DNA of 64,000 bases from Quercus robur (GCF_932294415.1 NC_065538.1:15891830-15955829), one strand, 5' to 3'. Numbered from the stretch's first letter, positions 12,556-24,730 are shown. The notes: generated from the sequence alone by a model not told the origin. Program-made: numbers and translations.

Positions 12556-13637
12556 GACACCTGTTTTTCGAAACAAAACATGTTTAAACAATGAAAAACA
12601 AAGTAAACACTAAACAAGAACTCAAAGAGTGATAAAAATCACTTCCAAAAACATATAAAATGATCAAAAATCTTTTTGGATTGAACCATATATGATTGAG
12701 CACACACACATCACATTTAGACAAGTACAATCTAACAAATGAATAAGACATTCATTGAACATTAGGCATGTGTGTTGTGTGTGTGTATCAAATGTGGAAT
12801 AGTCCTTAGTCTAGAGTGAAGTTTCAATGATCAATTCAATCAAGTCATACACAACTAGTGCTAAGTCAAGTGGTTTATCTCAATTATAAAAATGAACATA
12901 TATGACCTCCCACAAGAAAATGATTACATATGATGAAGCTTTTCATTTAGCTTCTTTACAATTCATAACATTTGATCATTTTGAATCAAAACATCTCATT
13001 TTGAGATCGATGCCTGAAATTTGTGATATTTCAATTTGACGAACAAGCCTTTGGCTTTTTGGGCATCATACAATTTCATTTAAGTCGCTTTCCCTTTTTT
13101 CTAGTCGAATACTAGTATTTGCGACGGCTTTTGTAGCTCATTATCTCTTTTCATTTTGAGATTTACATTTATTAAGCTCTTTAAGCAATAAATATAAAAG
13201 TGTGGGAAGAGATATAAGCACAAGTCTACGCATGTATCAAAACCAACATGACTCTTGACTAATCATTCATGACAAGCTTGAAGATCGATTTACAACAATC
13301 ACACAAAGATGTCAAGATTTTTTCCACAAAGATATAAGTGCAAAAATAACAAGCTAAGCTCGTAAATGCACAAAGCCATTTGTATAAAGGTAAAAGGCCA
13401 AACTCACATGTGATATGTGCTCAAACATATACGATCAAACTTTTTAAAATTTTCACTTTTTATGTGGTTTTGGATTTTTTACTCACACAAAACTGAAATA
13501 TAAAAGTAAGATAAAAAACAAAACAATGCATATAAATGAATGCAAGATGCACAAAATGCATGAAGATATGACATTTAATGCATGAAGGGTCCAACAAAGA
13601 TCGAAAGAATTAGATCAAGGACCAAAAGAGCAAAAGC

Positions 13638-14660
13638 TCAACCATAGGAACCCTTCCTCATCCAAACGGAACGATTGTTTGGAATGAGTGTCTCAAGAGA
13701 AGCGAGACGAGGGTTGGAAGAATGAGAACCGGAGATGCACATAGTCAAGAAGTTAAGAGCATTAAACATTTTCTTTAACAACATGCTATTTTCACTCAAA
13801 TCCAGTTTACTCTCTTTAGCACAACTTCCAAAAAGCTCAAGTTTCTCTTTTCTTTTGATTCTCTTAAGAGCTTGAAACTTAGACCAATGAGGTCTTAGAT
13901 GACCAAAGGCACCACAATGGTGACAAACAATGTGTTTAGGTCCACTAGGCTTTTTGGGAATGGATCTAGCAACATGGTTTTGTTCCCTCTTCAACTTATG
14001 ACATTGAGGTCTTATATGACCAATCACACCACAATGGTGGCAAGTTGGAACAAACTTAGATCCATCCAAAGCCTTAGGTTGAGACCTAAACGAAGGTTTT
14101 GACTTAACAGCCTTTCTCTCCACCTTTTGATTTCTTTTATGTGGAGGAATGTACACCGATTTGTCCTTTAAGGTAGAACACACACTAGGCACAAAATCGG
14201 GTACCACAACATGATTGCAACAAATATTATCATCCATTTTATCAATGGGTTCAGCAATCAAACACTTGGCATGCATCTTAAGAGATTCATTTTCACATTT
14301 AAGATCATCAACAAGTTTGTTAGACAAAACAAGTTTAGCATCCAAGTCCATATTCAAACATTCAAACTCTTTCAGCTTTTCAAGAGAAATTTCAGCAAGT
14401 TTTTTATATTTCTCAACCAATTTGTAGGATTCATTGAGCTTAGCAATCAAATCATCCTTTTCACAAAATAACTTGCTCAAATTCTTTTGAAACTTCTTAG
14501 CATTTTTCTTGAAGAGTTTGTCAACAACACCCATAGATTCAAATAACATGTCATCACACTTATGAGGATTAACACTCATAGAGGCATTTTCACAAACACG
14601 TGGCATGTTACATTCATCACCAACCAAATCATGCAAAGAGTCATACAAAGCCCAATCCAT
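13638..14660 (-). CDS. Half-Gag of element C (coiled coil plus zinc knuckles)
   Basis: The 340-codon frame starts at ATG 14660 (MDWALYDSLHD), after the same untranslated leader (coding ILDP in frame) that precedes gag or pol in the other elements. A long charged, leucine-rich coiled-coil stretch (about residues 70-160) is followed by CHHCGVIGHIRPQC, a complete CCHC knuckle. A second knuckle, CHHCGAFGHLRPHW, has lost its last cysteine. The protein ends VWMRKGSYG, matching the Gag end VWVKRGTHA of A and B. It lacks the N-terminal UBN2-type capsid domain. It probably represents the C-terminal half of a Sirevirus Gag (nucleocapsid-like RNA binding). The frame is open, so it could be translated. 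Confidence 0.75.
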   Translation of the reverse strand: MDWALYDSLHDLVGDECNMPRVCENASMSVNPHKCDDMLFESMGVVDKLFKKNAKKFQKNLSKLFCEKDDLIAKLNESYKLVEKYKKLAEISLEKLKEFECLNMDLDAKLVLSNKLVDDLKCENESLKMHAKCLIAEPIDKMDDNICCNHVVVPDFVPSVCSTLKDKSVYIPPHKRNQKVERKAVKSKPSFRSQPKALDGSKFVPTCHHCGVIGHIRPQCHKLKREQNHVARSIPKKPSGPKHIVCHHCGAFGHLRPHWSKFQALKRIKRKEKLELFGSCAKESKLDLSENSMLLKKMFNALNFLTMCISGSHSSNPRLASLETLIPNNRSVWMRKGSYG

Positions 14661-14722
14661 GGCAAATAAACACAAGGGGTCAAGGATCACACTTAGGTAT
14701 TTAAACCACAACAAGTGTACTT

Positions 14723-14734
14723 GCTCTGATACCA
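14723..14734 (-). other. Primer binding site of element C
   Basis: Plus-strand GCTCTGATACCA, i.e. TGGTATCAGAGC on the coding strand, two bases inside the 5' LTR. Confidence 0.9.
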
Positions 14735-14736
14735 AT

Positions 14737-15839
14737 TGAAAGTTCAAAAACGTGTATAAACACCCTTGAACGTTTAGACCCCCAAATACAAAATAACCAA
14801 TTCAAGCTTTATGACAAACAACAAGTGTGCGGAAAATGAACATAAGCTATAAACAGAATTGGAAATCAATCTAAGCCAATTATAAATCACATCCACAGCA
14901 GAAAATAAAAGGCAAAGATAAAGGGAAGAGAGATGCAAACACAAGGACAACACACGATGTGTTATCGAAGAGGAAATCGAAGCCCTCGGCGTAAAACCTC
15001 TCCGCCGCCCTCCAAGCGGTCAATAATCCACTAGAAAATGTAGTTGGGATACATGAACAGCAATAGACCCTCCAAGCCTAATTTACCCGATGTACCTAAG
15101 CCCTCCAAGCTTCTTGCTCCAACGAGGTTGCGCCGAACCTTTTTCTTTTCTAGCTTACCGGATTCCGTTACTAGACCGTAGCATCCGCCATCCTTGGCAT
15201 CTTCCAATGCTTCCCAAAACTCCAAAAACACTTAACACTCTGAATGGGTGTGGGTAGTGTTTGGATAGAAATCTCCTCTCAATAGGTATGACAATGAGAG
15301 AGGGAATGAGAAGAGACTACAAAGATTTCTCTCTAAGAATGAGTAGCTCTCTCTAATTGGGTGGGTGTTTTGAAGAAACCTCTCTTAGGGTTTTTCTTTC
15401 TGAATAGCCACACATATCTTGTGGGAATGAGGGGTATTTATACTGGTGTGAGAATGGAATACGAAGAGTCAGTTTTTCCAAAAACAGGGCTGGCTGGCGA
15501 CTTGACCTCGCGACTTGACTGAGTCGCGAGTTCAAGTCGCGAGCTAACTTAATGGCCAGTCTGGATTTTTGTCGTGTAGTGCTCCAGGTGGCGTGACTGT
15601 TCAGCTCCCCTGCATGCTCTGCACGTGAGCAACTTTTGGCGGCTTGCAAGCCGCGAGCCACCCGCGAGTCCTAGCCGCGAGTCTCTGCTTCACTGCACTG
15701 TCTTGAGCATTTCTTCACACTCTCTCGCACACTACCCTTACATGATTCCCACCTAAATACAAGGTTTCTAAGTGCTATATTACAAGCAAATTTGTCATGG
15801 AATAAAGCCAACACATGGTTGATTAAATTCAACCTTACA
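14737..15839 (-). repeat. 5' LTR of element C
   Basis: 1103 bp, TGAAAGTTC to ACCTTACA on the plus strand. A TATAAATA box (complement near 15435-15442) lies just downstream, in the coding sense, of CGCG repeats at 15490-15680. It is followed on the right by TTATC and the resumed pol of D. Confidence 0.95.
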
Positions 15840-16568
15840 TTATCTCCTTGTGGCACAAGTATATGTTGATGACATAGTGTTTAGGGCTACCATTGAAGAT
15901 CGGGCTATTGAATTCTCTGAGGAGATGAAGAAAGAATTTGAGATGAGTATGGTGGGGGAACTCACATTTTTCTTGGGCCTTCAAGTCAAACAACAGAAGG
16001 AAGGCATATTCATTTCACAAGAAAAGTATGCTAGAAACATTGTCAAGAAGTTTGGACTAGACTCCAAAAAACATACCTCCACTCCTATGAGCTTGTCTAC
16101 TAAACTAAATGTTGATTCTTCCGGAGTGGAAGTGAGTACTACCTTGTATAGGAGTATCATTGGGAGTTTACTCTATCTTACATCTAGTACACCGGACATT
16201 GCATTCAGCATTGGTGTTTGTACTAGATATCAAGCTACTCCAAAGGAATCACACCTGACTGCGGTTAAGCGAATTATTCGATATATCAATGGGCTGGTAG
16301 TGTGGACGATCGGAAGAGTACTTCAGGAGGCTACTTCTACCTTGGTAACAATCTTGTCTCGTGGATGAGCAAGAAACAAAATTCCATGTCTCTCTCTACT
16401 ACTGAAGCAGAGTACATAGCCACTGGAAGTTGCTGCACACAGCTTCTTTGGATGAAGAAGTTACTCCATGACCATGGAATTCCTCAAGAGACAATGTGTG
16501 TCTTCTGTGACAACACTAGTGCCATCAATCTTTCTAAGAACCCGGTCCAACATTCAAAATCTAAACAC
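15840..16568 (+). pseudogene. Pol of element D continued (RT catalytic motif and RNase H, truncated)
   Basis: Begins with the duplicated TTATC and carries on the RT frame: [11 protein letters not shown] contains the YVDD active site. Then come FFLGLQVKQ, the RNase H region with GSLLYLTSSTPDIAF, and CVFCDNTSAINLSKNP. Compared with E, a deletion of roughly 75 bp near 16290 removes the segment with the first RNase H acidic motif and shifts the frame. Similarity ends after SKSKH near 16568. The remaining RNase H, the accessory ORF and the 3' LTR are gone. Confidence 0.9.
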
Positions 16569-17103
16569 AGAAAGAGAGATACAAGCAAGAATCTACCTTA
16601 AAAACCCTATCTCTATAACTGAAATTTAGCAACCAACATTAGGAAAAAATTATAGTTGGATTCAAAATTAGAACCACATATATTATAGTACTTGCAATTC
16701 ATGTTGATATAAGAGTCTTAGGATGCTCAGACTATCCTATGACAAACTTAAAATTGAATGAAAAAGATGGCATAAAAAAACTGAAACAAATCCTCCAACA
16801 ATGACAAAACCATAACCTAAATAAAGAAAACTTTAAAATCTCACAATATGAAATAAATAGAAAATTAACTAAATAAGAAAAGGGTATGAAGAAATGAACT
16901 TGATGCATAATTTTGTAGCGTTCTTTATTATGTTAGAATTAAATGATTTCAAATTTAAGGGGCAAACGAAAAGATAAAGAAAATCTTACAAAAATCTACC
17001 AAATAGGGAAAAATATTCTAACCAAAAAACAACAATCGACAAAACAGAAATCAAGAAATTGGAAAAATAAAATGGGAAATCAAGTTACCTTTAACCTTGA
17101 TTC
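16569..17103. other. AT-rich non-coding sequence
   Basis: No ORF, repeat or RNA gene recognised. This is the sequence that replaces the lost 3' end of element D. Confidence 0.5.
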
Positions 17104-17798
17104 TGATAGGTTTTAGACCCCTCAAAACCACAAACAAATTAACCTAGGTAATTAGCCAAGTGATTACTTAGTCAAATTAACAGATCTAGGTTAACACAAA
17201 TATATCATACCAATGAATAATAGCAGAAAATTAAATAACACAACGATATAATAACCCCGGAAAACCAAACCGGTAAAAAACCTGGGTAGGATTTAACCTA
17301 GCTATCCTCAAGGTAAAAAGCAAATCCACTAGAAACAAGCACACCCGCTTGTGTTTTCTTTAAGCTTCAATGGCAGCAACTGAATTGATCATCAAGGTGT
17401 AGATAAATCTTCTCCTTGAAAACCCTAAGTTTGTGTAAAGGAAAGCTCCTCTAGATCTCACAAGAGATTTACACAAACCGCAATTATGAGCAACACTAAA
17501 ACGTGGCTAGGGTTTGCCTTTTCTACTTAAGACAAATAAGAAACCCTAAAAACGTTTTAAAACACCTAGGGCTGAGTTGGAAAATTCTGTAGAAAAAACA
17601 TTCTGTCTGAGCTTCGATCAATTGAGCCAGGCCGAAAGGCACAATGCTTTCCTGCTTTAACTCGATTCCAACTTTACATAAAAGTACAACTTTGAGCTAG
17701 ACTAAAACACTTCTAAACACATTGTTTTGATCATGGTTTGCCAACAATACAAATTAAAGTTCTAAATACATAAAATCCTAAGACTTTAGAACCTAACA
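17104..17798 (-). repeat. Solo LTR of a second LTR-retrotransposon family
   Basis: In plus orientation it runs TGATAGG...CCTAACA, i.e. TGTTAGG to CCTATCA on the minus strand. Flanks GATTC and AATTC form a target duplication with one mismatch. Much of the sequence (AGACCCCT, AGTGATTACTTAG, CTATCCTCAAGGTAAA, TTTAGAACCTAAC) is shared with the insertion at 24746-25625. No internal sequence adjoins it, so it reads as a solo LTR about 695 bp long. Confidence 0.7.
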
Positions 17799-18699
17799 AA
17801 TTCAATTATTTTTTTGCCATAATACCCAATGTCTGGCACAAAAACACAGTATACTACGATTGGAGAAAAAGAATGGAAATAAGGAATTAATTAGGAAGAT
17901 GGAATCTTAACAACAGTGAATAGTATAGAAGGAATAAGGCATAAACAATGTAAAAATGGAACCTTTGTTGCTACAGGAAAGGAACAGCGCAAATGTAGGA
18001 GAAAAAACTATACAGCATGAAGGAAAACAAGAAAGAAACTATACAACAGGAAAAACTAATCTGAACCACAAATTTAAAACGATCTTAACATTAAGACAAA
18101 GTTTTGATTGAAATTAACAGAACACACTACAGGCTCCAAACCCATTAATCTAAAAGATAAAACACTCCCAAACAAAACCCTAAATCATATTTAACAGGAA
18201 AACTTATAAATTTGTCCTGCCAAAACTAAATGGAATATGAATAGTGTCAGTGTAAATTTACACGATTACTATATAGCAAACCTATAAATTTACATGGTTA
18301 TATATGAATTAATGTGGGTCATTTTTGTGCAAAATTGTGTAAATTTTACACATTTTTCTATTATACACTCATTGATGTGAGTGCTCTAACAATGGAAAAA
18401 AGAAATACTCTTTCTTTATTTCATATATAGGCTTCTTATTACCTTCCTTTTCCTCTATCTATAACAACAACAACACCACCTTTGCAAATAATTGGATGTC
18501 TTGGTTATTGGCTTCTTAGCTTTAGGAGCATATAATTATAGAATGATTTCTATCCCAACATAGCTAGCTCCTAGCATTCCATCCAAACCTTTCATATCAA
18601 CTTGGAATGAAGGGCTTTTGTTATTAAGTTTTGCATAAGAAGATGAACAAAACTTTAATATTGAAAAGCACAAATTGAATGAAATTATAGAGAGATATT

Positions 18700-18727
18700 T
18701 GAGAGAGAGAGAGAGAGAGAGAGAGAT

Positions 18728-18760
<33 letters not shown>

Positions 18761-18762
18761 AT
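18700..18762. repeat. (GA)n microsatellite, two blocks
   Basis: Two GA runs separated by ATATTTGA. The frame of L/S repeats on the minus strand is an artefact of this repeat. Confidence 0.9.
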
Positions 18763-19188
18763 GGAGGTTAAGAATAGTACCATGTAACTATATCCTTTTG
18801 GTTCTTTGATTAGGCAGGACCAAACTCCCAACTCTTTAAAATCACCATTTCTCATCAACAATAATTTTTTCAAAGAAAAAATGTAGTCATATTTGCAATT
18901 GACATATGCATTCAGTATTACATAAATAAATCCACACTCATACTCAAATTAAAAACCAACCCCCGTTCTCCTCCAAACAAATCACAAACAAATAGTGCTT
19001 CAAAGGAAATTAATTACCAAAGCCTTAATTATATTCTTCATCCAATTCAAAACCAAAGCCTTAATCATATGTTTGCAGCAAATTTGGAAATAAAATTTAA
19101 AACTTTAACAATAATATTTTGAAAGTTAAGATGGTGGCTTGAAGTTGTAAAACAGGGTGACACTGGTTTAACAGTGGTAAATTTCCTT

Positions 19189-19192
<4 letters not shown>

Positions 19193-19221
<29 letters not shown>
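19193..19221. repeat. (CT)n microsatellite
   Basis: About 14 CT units. The Arg-Glu repeat frame on the other strand is an artefact. Confidence 0.9.
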
Positions 19222-19223
<2 letters not shown>

Positions 19224-20334
19224 GAGGAAGGAATTAAACATTTTAAAAAAAACCACAAAATAAATTAGAAAACAAATAGAAAGCCAAATGTTATATATGC
19301 CAAAGGAAAGCATCCAAAGGAGGAGCATAACCCCATCAATTAACTATGCATTCAAAGTAACAGTATTTGAATAGGAAAAACAATCATGAGAAAACAATTA
19401 ACTAGGAATTGCATAAACTAATGGCAGAAACAATATTTGAAGAAGGGAAAAAATTACGTTATGCTAACCTTGGGTATATATTGTTGAAGAAAATTCAAAT
19501 AAGATATATGTAAAGAAACATCTAGAAGAAGTCCTATAAATGAATAGAAAAAAGAACAGAATAACTCATATAAGAAATGCAAAAAAGAATAAGTACCTGT
19601 TTAGTGACAGATTGTTGTACAGAGAGAAGCAACATCCAATAATGTAGATATGGTTGGTAGCATAGTATGCAGATTGTGAAATTAATCACATAATAGCCCT
19701 GAACCATTTCAATCCTAAAATCAAAAAAAAAAAAAATAAAATAAAATTCTAACCCAAATATCTAAATCAATCAATCCAACCAAATATCCAAACATAAAGC
19801 ATATTTAACACTCAATTAAAAAGAAAATTACCAATGATGGTTCAAATAAAGTGGAAACTATACCTAGTATTGTTTCTACTTAGACTAGGATTGCTTCCAA
19901 GGATTTGCCTTTTCACCTACAAACCTAGAAAAGAAAAGCTAAAGAAAAACCTTTTAATTTTTTATTAGACAGATTTGGAATTGAAATCAATCAATGACAA
20001 ATGAAATTTACAATTGAATCCAAGAGAGAGTTGAATAAATAAACACTGAGTGGAATGATTGGAAACTCTTCGCTAGGAATACTCATTCAAGAAGCATAAA
20101 AGAAATTGAAGATGTCAAAAATGCTTTGCTCTCTATGTGATTCAAAAATTACCCAAAACAATTTTAATGTGAAAATCCAAAACCAAACCAAAGCAACACA
20201 AGTACCATAACCATAAACCAAATCAAATCTAATAAACTTAATCAAAATCAAATCTAACCCAAATGCCTAATCGAACCTATAGTACAAAACACTCAAACAT
20301 AAATCATAGTTACCGCATAATTTTAAAAAAGAAT

Positions 20335-21130
20335 AAAGAAAACCTTTACCGATAACGGTTCTAGCTTCGTGATGATGGTGGCTGCCCTGAGATTTATCTC
20401 TCTTTCAATCTTTGTTTTTCTTCTATTTTTAAATAGTGTAACATTCTTAATAGGTTCATTATCTCAACTGAAGGCTCTTTTCTTCCTTTTCTTCTTTAAA
20501 AAAATGGTAGCCTGACAGCGGTGAGAAAGACACAAAGACCTAAACTGAAACCAATCCAAACAAATATAAAAGACTTGATCATATTTAATGCACAAACTGA
20601 AAAGACCTAAATTGAAACCACTCTAAACAAAATATCAAATTATGATCATATTTAATGAAAAAACTGAAAAATGAGGAGAAAAACTTACAAGTAGCATTTC
20701 CGGCATGATGATGGTAGGAGGATTGTTGTTAGTGGTAAGTCTACCTAATACTGACTTTGCTCTTTGATTTTTTTTTTTTTTTTTTTTTTTTAGTAATCAT
20801 TAATCAGGCAATAACAAATGAAAAGGAAATTCATTTTAAAATAAATGCAATAGAAGATGGTTAATTGACAATCGCAACTCTTTATCGATCCAACATGAGA
20901 TCAAAACATGCATAAAAGGAAATAACAATAATACACGAAGAAACAATAATTATAGTAGTAATTACATGAAAAATTGACAATCAAAATCAATTCAATTAAC
21001 TACCCAAACCTAAGCCTAAATCAACTCAAACATTTAAAGCAATATTAAAAGAAAAAATACCTATAACAATTTCAGGTGGTCTAACCGGAAGATATCAGTT
21101 TTCTCTCTCTTGTTTCTCTCTCTCTCTGCC
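20335..21130 (-). repeat. Degenerate copies of a dispersed leader-like repeat
   Basis: On the minus strand, near 20340-20400, 20690-20735 and 21055-21115, a core resembling CACCATCATCA is followed by a C/G-rich stretch and a GTAA or GGTA donor-like end. Pyrimidine-rich CTCTCTC runs and AT-rich tails accompany it. Plus-strand relatives lie at 26005-26075 and 49640-49700. It may be the 5' end of a repeated transcription unit or of a DNA transposon. I cannot name the family. Confidence 0.35.
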
Positions 21131-22070
21131 CTCTCTAGACCTAAATTATATTTGACGCCAAATTTAAATCAACAAAAAATAGAGACTATACATGTTGACG
21201 CAGACACTGGATTGACACAGTTGGATGACAGATTTCTCAAAAAACAAATCGCCCCCCTATGCCTTTCTCTTTAACAGACTGTCTTAGTTTGGGTTTTCAA
21301 ATTGTTTTTTATTTTTATTTTATTTTTTAAATCCCTTATAACTGTGAAACTGTGTTAAGTAAATGGTTAATACCAAACCGGTGTAATGTTTGGGTTTGAG
21401 TTTTTAGACGAGCAAAAAACTATTACTTTTCTGAGTTTTCTCTTTACCTTCACTACTTCTTCTATAAGTGGGTTTGTAGATCTCTTTGATTGAGCCATTA
21501 TTTTCGTTTTTCATCATCATCCAACCTTAACCAAAACCAATAATCCAAATATCTAAATTAAAGACAATCAACCGAATAGCCCAAATATCTAAATGAACGA
21601 CAAAATGCTATACTCACACACACATATATCATACCAAGACCTCAAAATGGTTTATATATAGAGATATAGCATATTATGAATATATCATATGATAAATTTT
21701 GTGCAATTATAATTTGTCATAATCAATCGTGAATTTGAACTATTACAAGGATAAAGCGGAATCAAATCGTAACTTATGCATGTTAGTTGAAAAGCAAAAA
21801 GAATTACTTGAACATGATGAATCATATGACAAACTTTGTTGGTAGCAGAAGAAAACGGCTAATATGCATTTTCTAGTTTAAGTTTTAGACTAGTTCAATA
21901 CTTCAATTCTGTGTAAATATTTTAGTTTTAATCTAGTCTTAGGCTACCAATTTTGAAGCTAATTATCAACAAAGCCCCTAATTTTATCTTTGTTTTTAAC
22001 CCCAGATTCCTCTATGAGTTGGACCAACACCTTGACCAAATTTTAAAGACTGCATCTTTGACTAAAATTA

Positions 22071-23285
22071 AGCTCCCATTTGATTGGGGGAGCATAAGAA
22101 AATACTAATACAAACTTTGAGTGCCTCCAAGTGTAGAAAAGGATCACTAAGATACTGGCTCTCAGACATGGTGATTTCTAGCTCTCCCCATCTGGCTGCC
22201 ATTGGCCAACTCTTTACACTATTGTCATCCAAAATGAATCTTCATTTACTTCAATGGGCATTAAAGTAATAACTTCATTAGTCCCAATAAAACCTCATCA
22301 ATTTACTACCATGAAAAGTGTGAATTACCTTCTAAATGTGCTTTCAAACTTAAATCCCATTTACACCAATTTTTTCTGTTTAAAATACTTGCGATGCTTG
22401 GGTTTAAGTAACACCCGCCATTCTTTTTTCAATTGTCAATAGCATATTTTGGTTTGTCACATGGGTGGTGTTTCAATGTGTTAGTGATTCCTTTGACAAA
22501 TAAAACCAAGAGACACAAACCCTAAAGTTGACTTAAACTAATGTAAGAGTACAACTATCGAATTATCAAAAAAGAAAAACGCAAAAGTGAGTAAGACATT
22601 TTGTCAAACACATGGTGTGCGTGTTCTAAATGAGAATGAAAGGACAATCTAACAACATGAATCCACCCAAAAATTTTAGCTCCCATTTGATCCGGGGAGC
22701 ATAAGAAAATACTAATACAAACTTTGAGTGCCTCCAAGTGTAGAAAAGGATCACTAAGATACTGGCTCTCAGTAAGACATGGTGATTTCTAGCTCTCCCC
22801 ATCTGGCTGCCATTAGCCAACTCTTTTACGCTATTGTCATCCAAAATGAATCTTCATTTACTTCAATGGGCATTAAAGTAATAACTTCATTAGTCCCAAT
22901 AAAACCTCATCAATTTACTACCATGAAAAGTGTGAATTACCTTCTAAATGTGCTTTCAAACTTAAATCCCATTTACACCAATTTTTTCTGTTTAAAATAC
23001 TTGCCATGCTTGGGTTTAAGTAACACCCGCCATGCTTTTTTCAATTGTCAATAGTATATTTTGGTTTGTCACATGGGTGGTGTTTCAATGTGTTAGTGAT
23101 TCCTTTGATAAATAAAACCAAGAGACACAAACCCTGAAGTTGGCTTAAACTAATGTAAGAGTATAACTATCGAATTATCAAAAAAGAAAAACGCAAAAGT
23201 GAGTAAGGCATTTTGTCAAACACATGATGTGCGTGTTCTAAATGAGAATGAAAGGACAATCTAACAACATGAATCCACCCAAAAA
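22071..23285. repeat. Tandem duplication, unit about 607 bp
   Basis: AGCTCCCATTTGAT starts at 22071 and again at 22678. The two units are nearly identical to about 23285. A third partial copy of the unit's end (around ACATGAATCCACCCAAAA) follows at 23290-23385. Short frames in it (60-90 codons) have no recognised domain and are duplicated with it. Confidence 0.9.
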
Positions 23286-23385
23286 AATACAGAAAAATGT
23301 GAAAGTGAGTGAGTCAAACTCATGGTGTATATGTTCTAGATGGGACTGAAAGGATAGTTTAATAACATGAATCCACCCAAAAAAA

Positions 23386-24640
23386 TAAAAAATAAAAAAA
23401 TAAAAAAACAAACACACACACACAGAACTATCAAAGGAAGTTTAGACTTTCAATTCTATGCAAATATTCTCATGAGAATAATCTAATCTCAGATCAATGT
23501 TATAAAAATTCAAGCCACATGCACGTTGTTCTAATCATGTAGAAATTGATGGTCTCCTCCATGTGCTTGATCAAACAAAAGTATTTGAATGATGATGAAA
23601 TTGAAGGAAACCGCAGGTGGGCTTGGGTTGTTGCAATAACTTCTACTATTCTTTCAATCACTCAGCCAACTCGGTTATGAATATGTCGTCTTTTTCTTTT
23701 CTTTTTTTCTTTTTTTAAATTGGGAAAACTGAAAAGGTTCGAGCATCAATTCACACCAACGTAGCAAAAATAACATAACATTGTGTCTCAAATATATTAC
23801 AGGCAACTGAACACCAATCGATTAGGGGGGAAAATCCTAAAAATAAAATAAAAACATCACTAACCATTCCTCAAAATGCCAAGAGACAAAGCCTAGGTAG
23901 AATTTGATCTTCTATGGTGTTTCCTTGAAAAAAAAAATAGAAGAAGAAAGAGGAAAACATGGTAGGAATTGAAATCTATAATTGCAATTAACCCTAATTA
24001 CAAACCCTCGAATCCCAAAATTAATAATAACCCCAAATCGAAAATTTAGTAGTTTACCTAGTGTCCTTGTTTGTTTTCTCAATTTCCTACAAACATTTGA
24101 GCCTCAAAGTTATTTTTGGAAACAAAAACCACAAATTATTCATATGCAAGTAGATTAGGACAACAAAAATAACAACAAAATAGGAAGAAAGTAGTGAAGA
24201 TTGAGAATTCAAGGTGATCTTACCAAGGCTCTGATACGTAATAAGAGAAACGAATTAGTGAGAGGCCAAAGGAGAAGGTCTGTGTTTAGATGAGAACGAA
24301 GAGAGGGAGGAGGAATTGTCAAATGGTTAGGAAGGAAGTGAAGTGATGAGAAGAGAGATTTAATTTTTTTTTTATCAAATTTTAGTTATAGAGGAAGTAT
24401 CTATCGGGTTTTGTTTTCGGTGGTAGGGAAACTGATGGTGATGGCTAGCCTTAGATATTTCTCTCTTCTTTGGTAAGAAGTTCTTGAAAAATTCTTTTTT
24501 AATGCATAGGTTCCGAATATGGAGTGAAGGGGATTGTTTTTACTATTCAGTGTTTGGTTCCAACGAACTTTGTTCCCTTTCCCTTTTGATTGCAATTTAC
24601 TGATTTAAGCGGTTTGTTTTCTTTTACACTGAAAGGCTAT
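23386..24640. other. Non-coding sequence
   Basis: AT-rich with A- and T-homopolymers. No gene, RNA or mobile-element boundary recognised. Confidence 0.5.
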
Positions 24641-24730
24641 CAAAAGGTGTTTTAATGTTGTGAAAAAGATCAAAAGGTGTTTTAATGCTGTGAAAAAGAT
24701 CAAAAGGTGTTTTAATGCTGTGAAACAATA
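24641..24730. repeat. Three tandem 30-bp units at the outer edge of a fold-back element
   Basis: CAAAAGGTGTTTTAATG plus TTGTGAAAAAGAT-type tails recur with a 30-bp period at 24641, 24671 and 24701. The last unit runs into the left arm of the fold-back element. Confidence 0.9.

Larger units (their letters stand above)
10275..13637 (-). other. Non-coding interior of element C
   Basis: Reading leftward from gag, it holds the conserved hairpin near 13084-13125, the CGCG array at 12360-12555, and a 97-bp tandem duplication at 12051-12243. Then comes a diverged segment with many ATGCAT/GCATG words, and repeated plus-strand CTCCCCC blocks at 11310-11480 (GGGGGAG on the coding strand). The region between 11480 and 12040, where A, B and E have the accessory ORF, has no homologous protein. 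The longest frame there, 159 codons, shows no domain and is probably chance. Confidence 0.6.
9172..15839 (-). mobile_element. Element C: non-autonomous copia retrotransposon with half-Gag only
   Basis: A complete 6668-bp insertion on the minus strand. It has two 1103-bp LTRs, target duplication TTATC (9167-9171 and 15840-15844), a PBS and a purine tract. The only credible coding region is a 340-codon coiled-coil/zinc-knuckle protein at 13638-14660. No pol is present, and no accessory ORF is recognisable. The LTRs differ at roughly 13 positions by eye, so the insertion is fairly young. It lies inside the RT of D. Confidence 0.95.
5449..16568 (+). mobile_element. Element D: copia retrotransposon, pol only, 3' truncated, split by element C
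   Basis: The 5' LTR, PBS and a long decayed pol occupy 5449-9171. Element C interrupts RT just before the catalytic motif, and pol resumes at 15840 after the duplicated TTATC. Similarity stops in the RNase H region near 16568, so the accessory ORF, polypurine tracts and 3' LTR are missing. The bases before the LTR are CATAC (5444-5448); the matching right duplication cannot be tested. Architecture matches element E: no Gag domain and no zinc knuckle between PBS and protease. D is the most damaged pol element here and is older than C, which sits inside it. Confidence 0.9.
17799..22070. other. AT-rich non-coding sequence with simple repeats
   Basis: No credible gene. It contains (GA)n at 18700-18762, (CT)n at 19193-19221 and poly-T at 20768-20792. 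Several degenerate copies of a leader-like motif lie around 19840, 20340, 20690 and 21060 on the minus strand (listed separately). Frames of 60-90 codons here come from the microsatellites. Confidence 0.6.

Noticed and set aside
18685..19328. Minus-strand frames rich in Ser-Leu or Arg-Glu repeats
   Set aside because: They are translations of GA/CT microsatellites.
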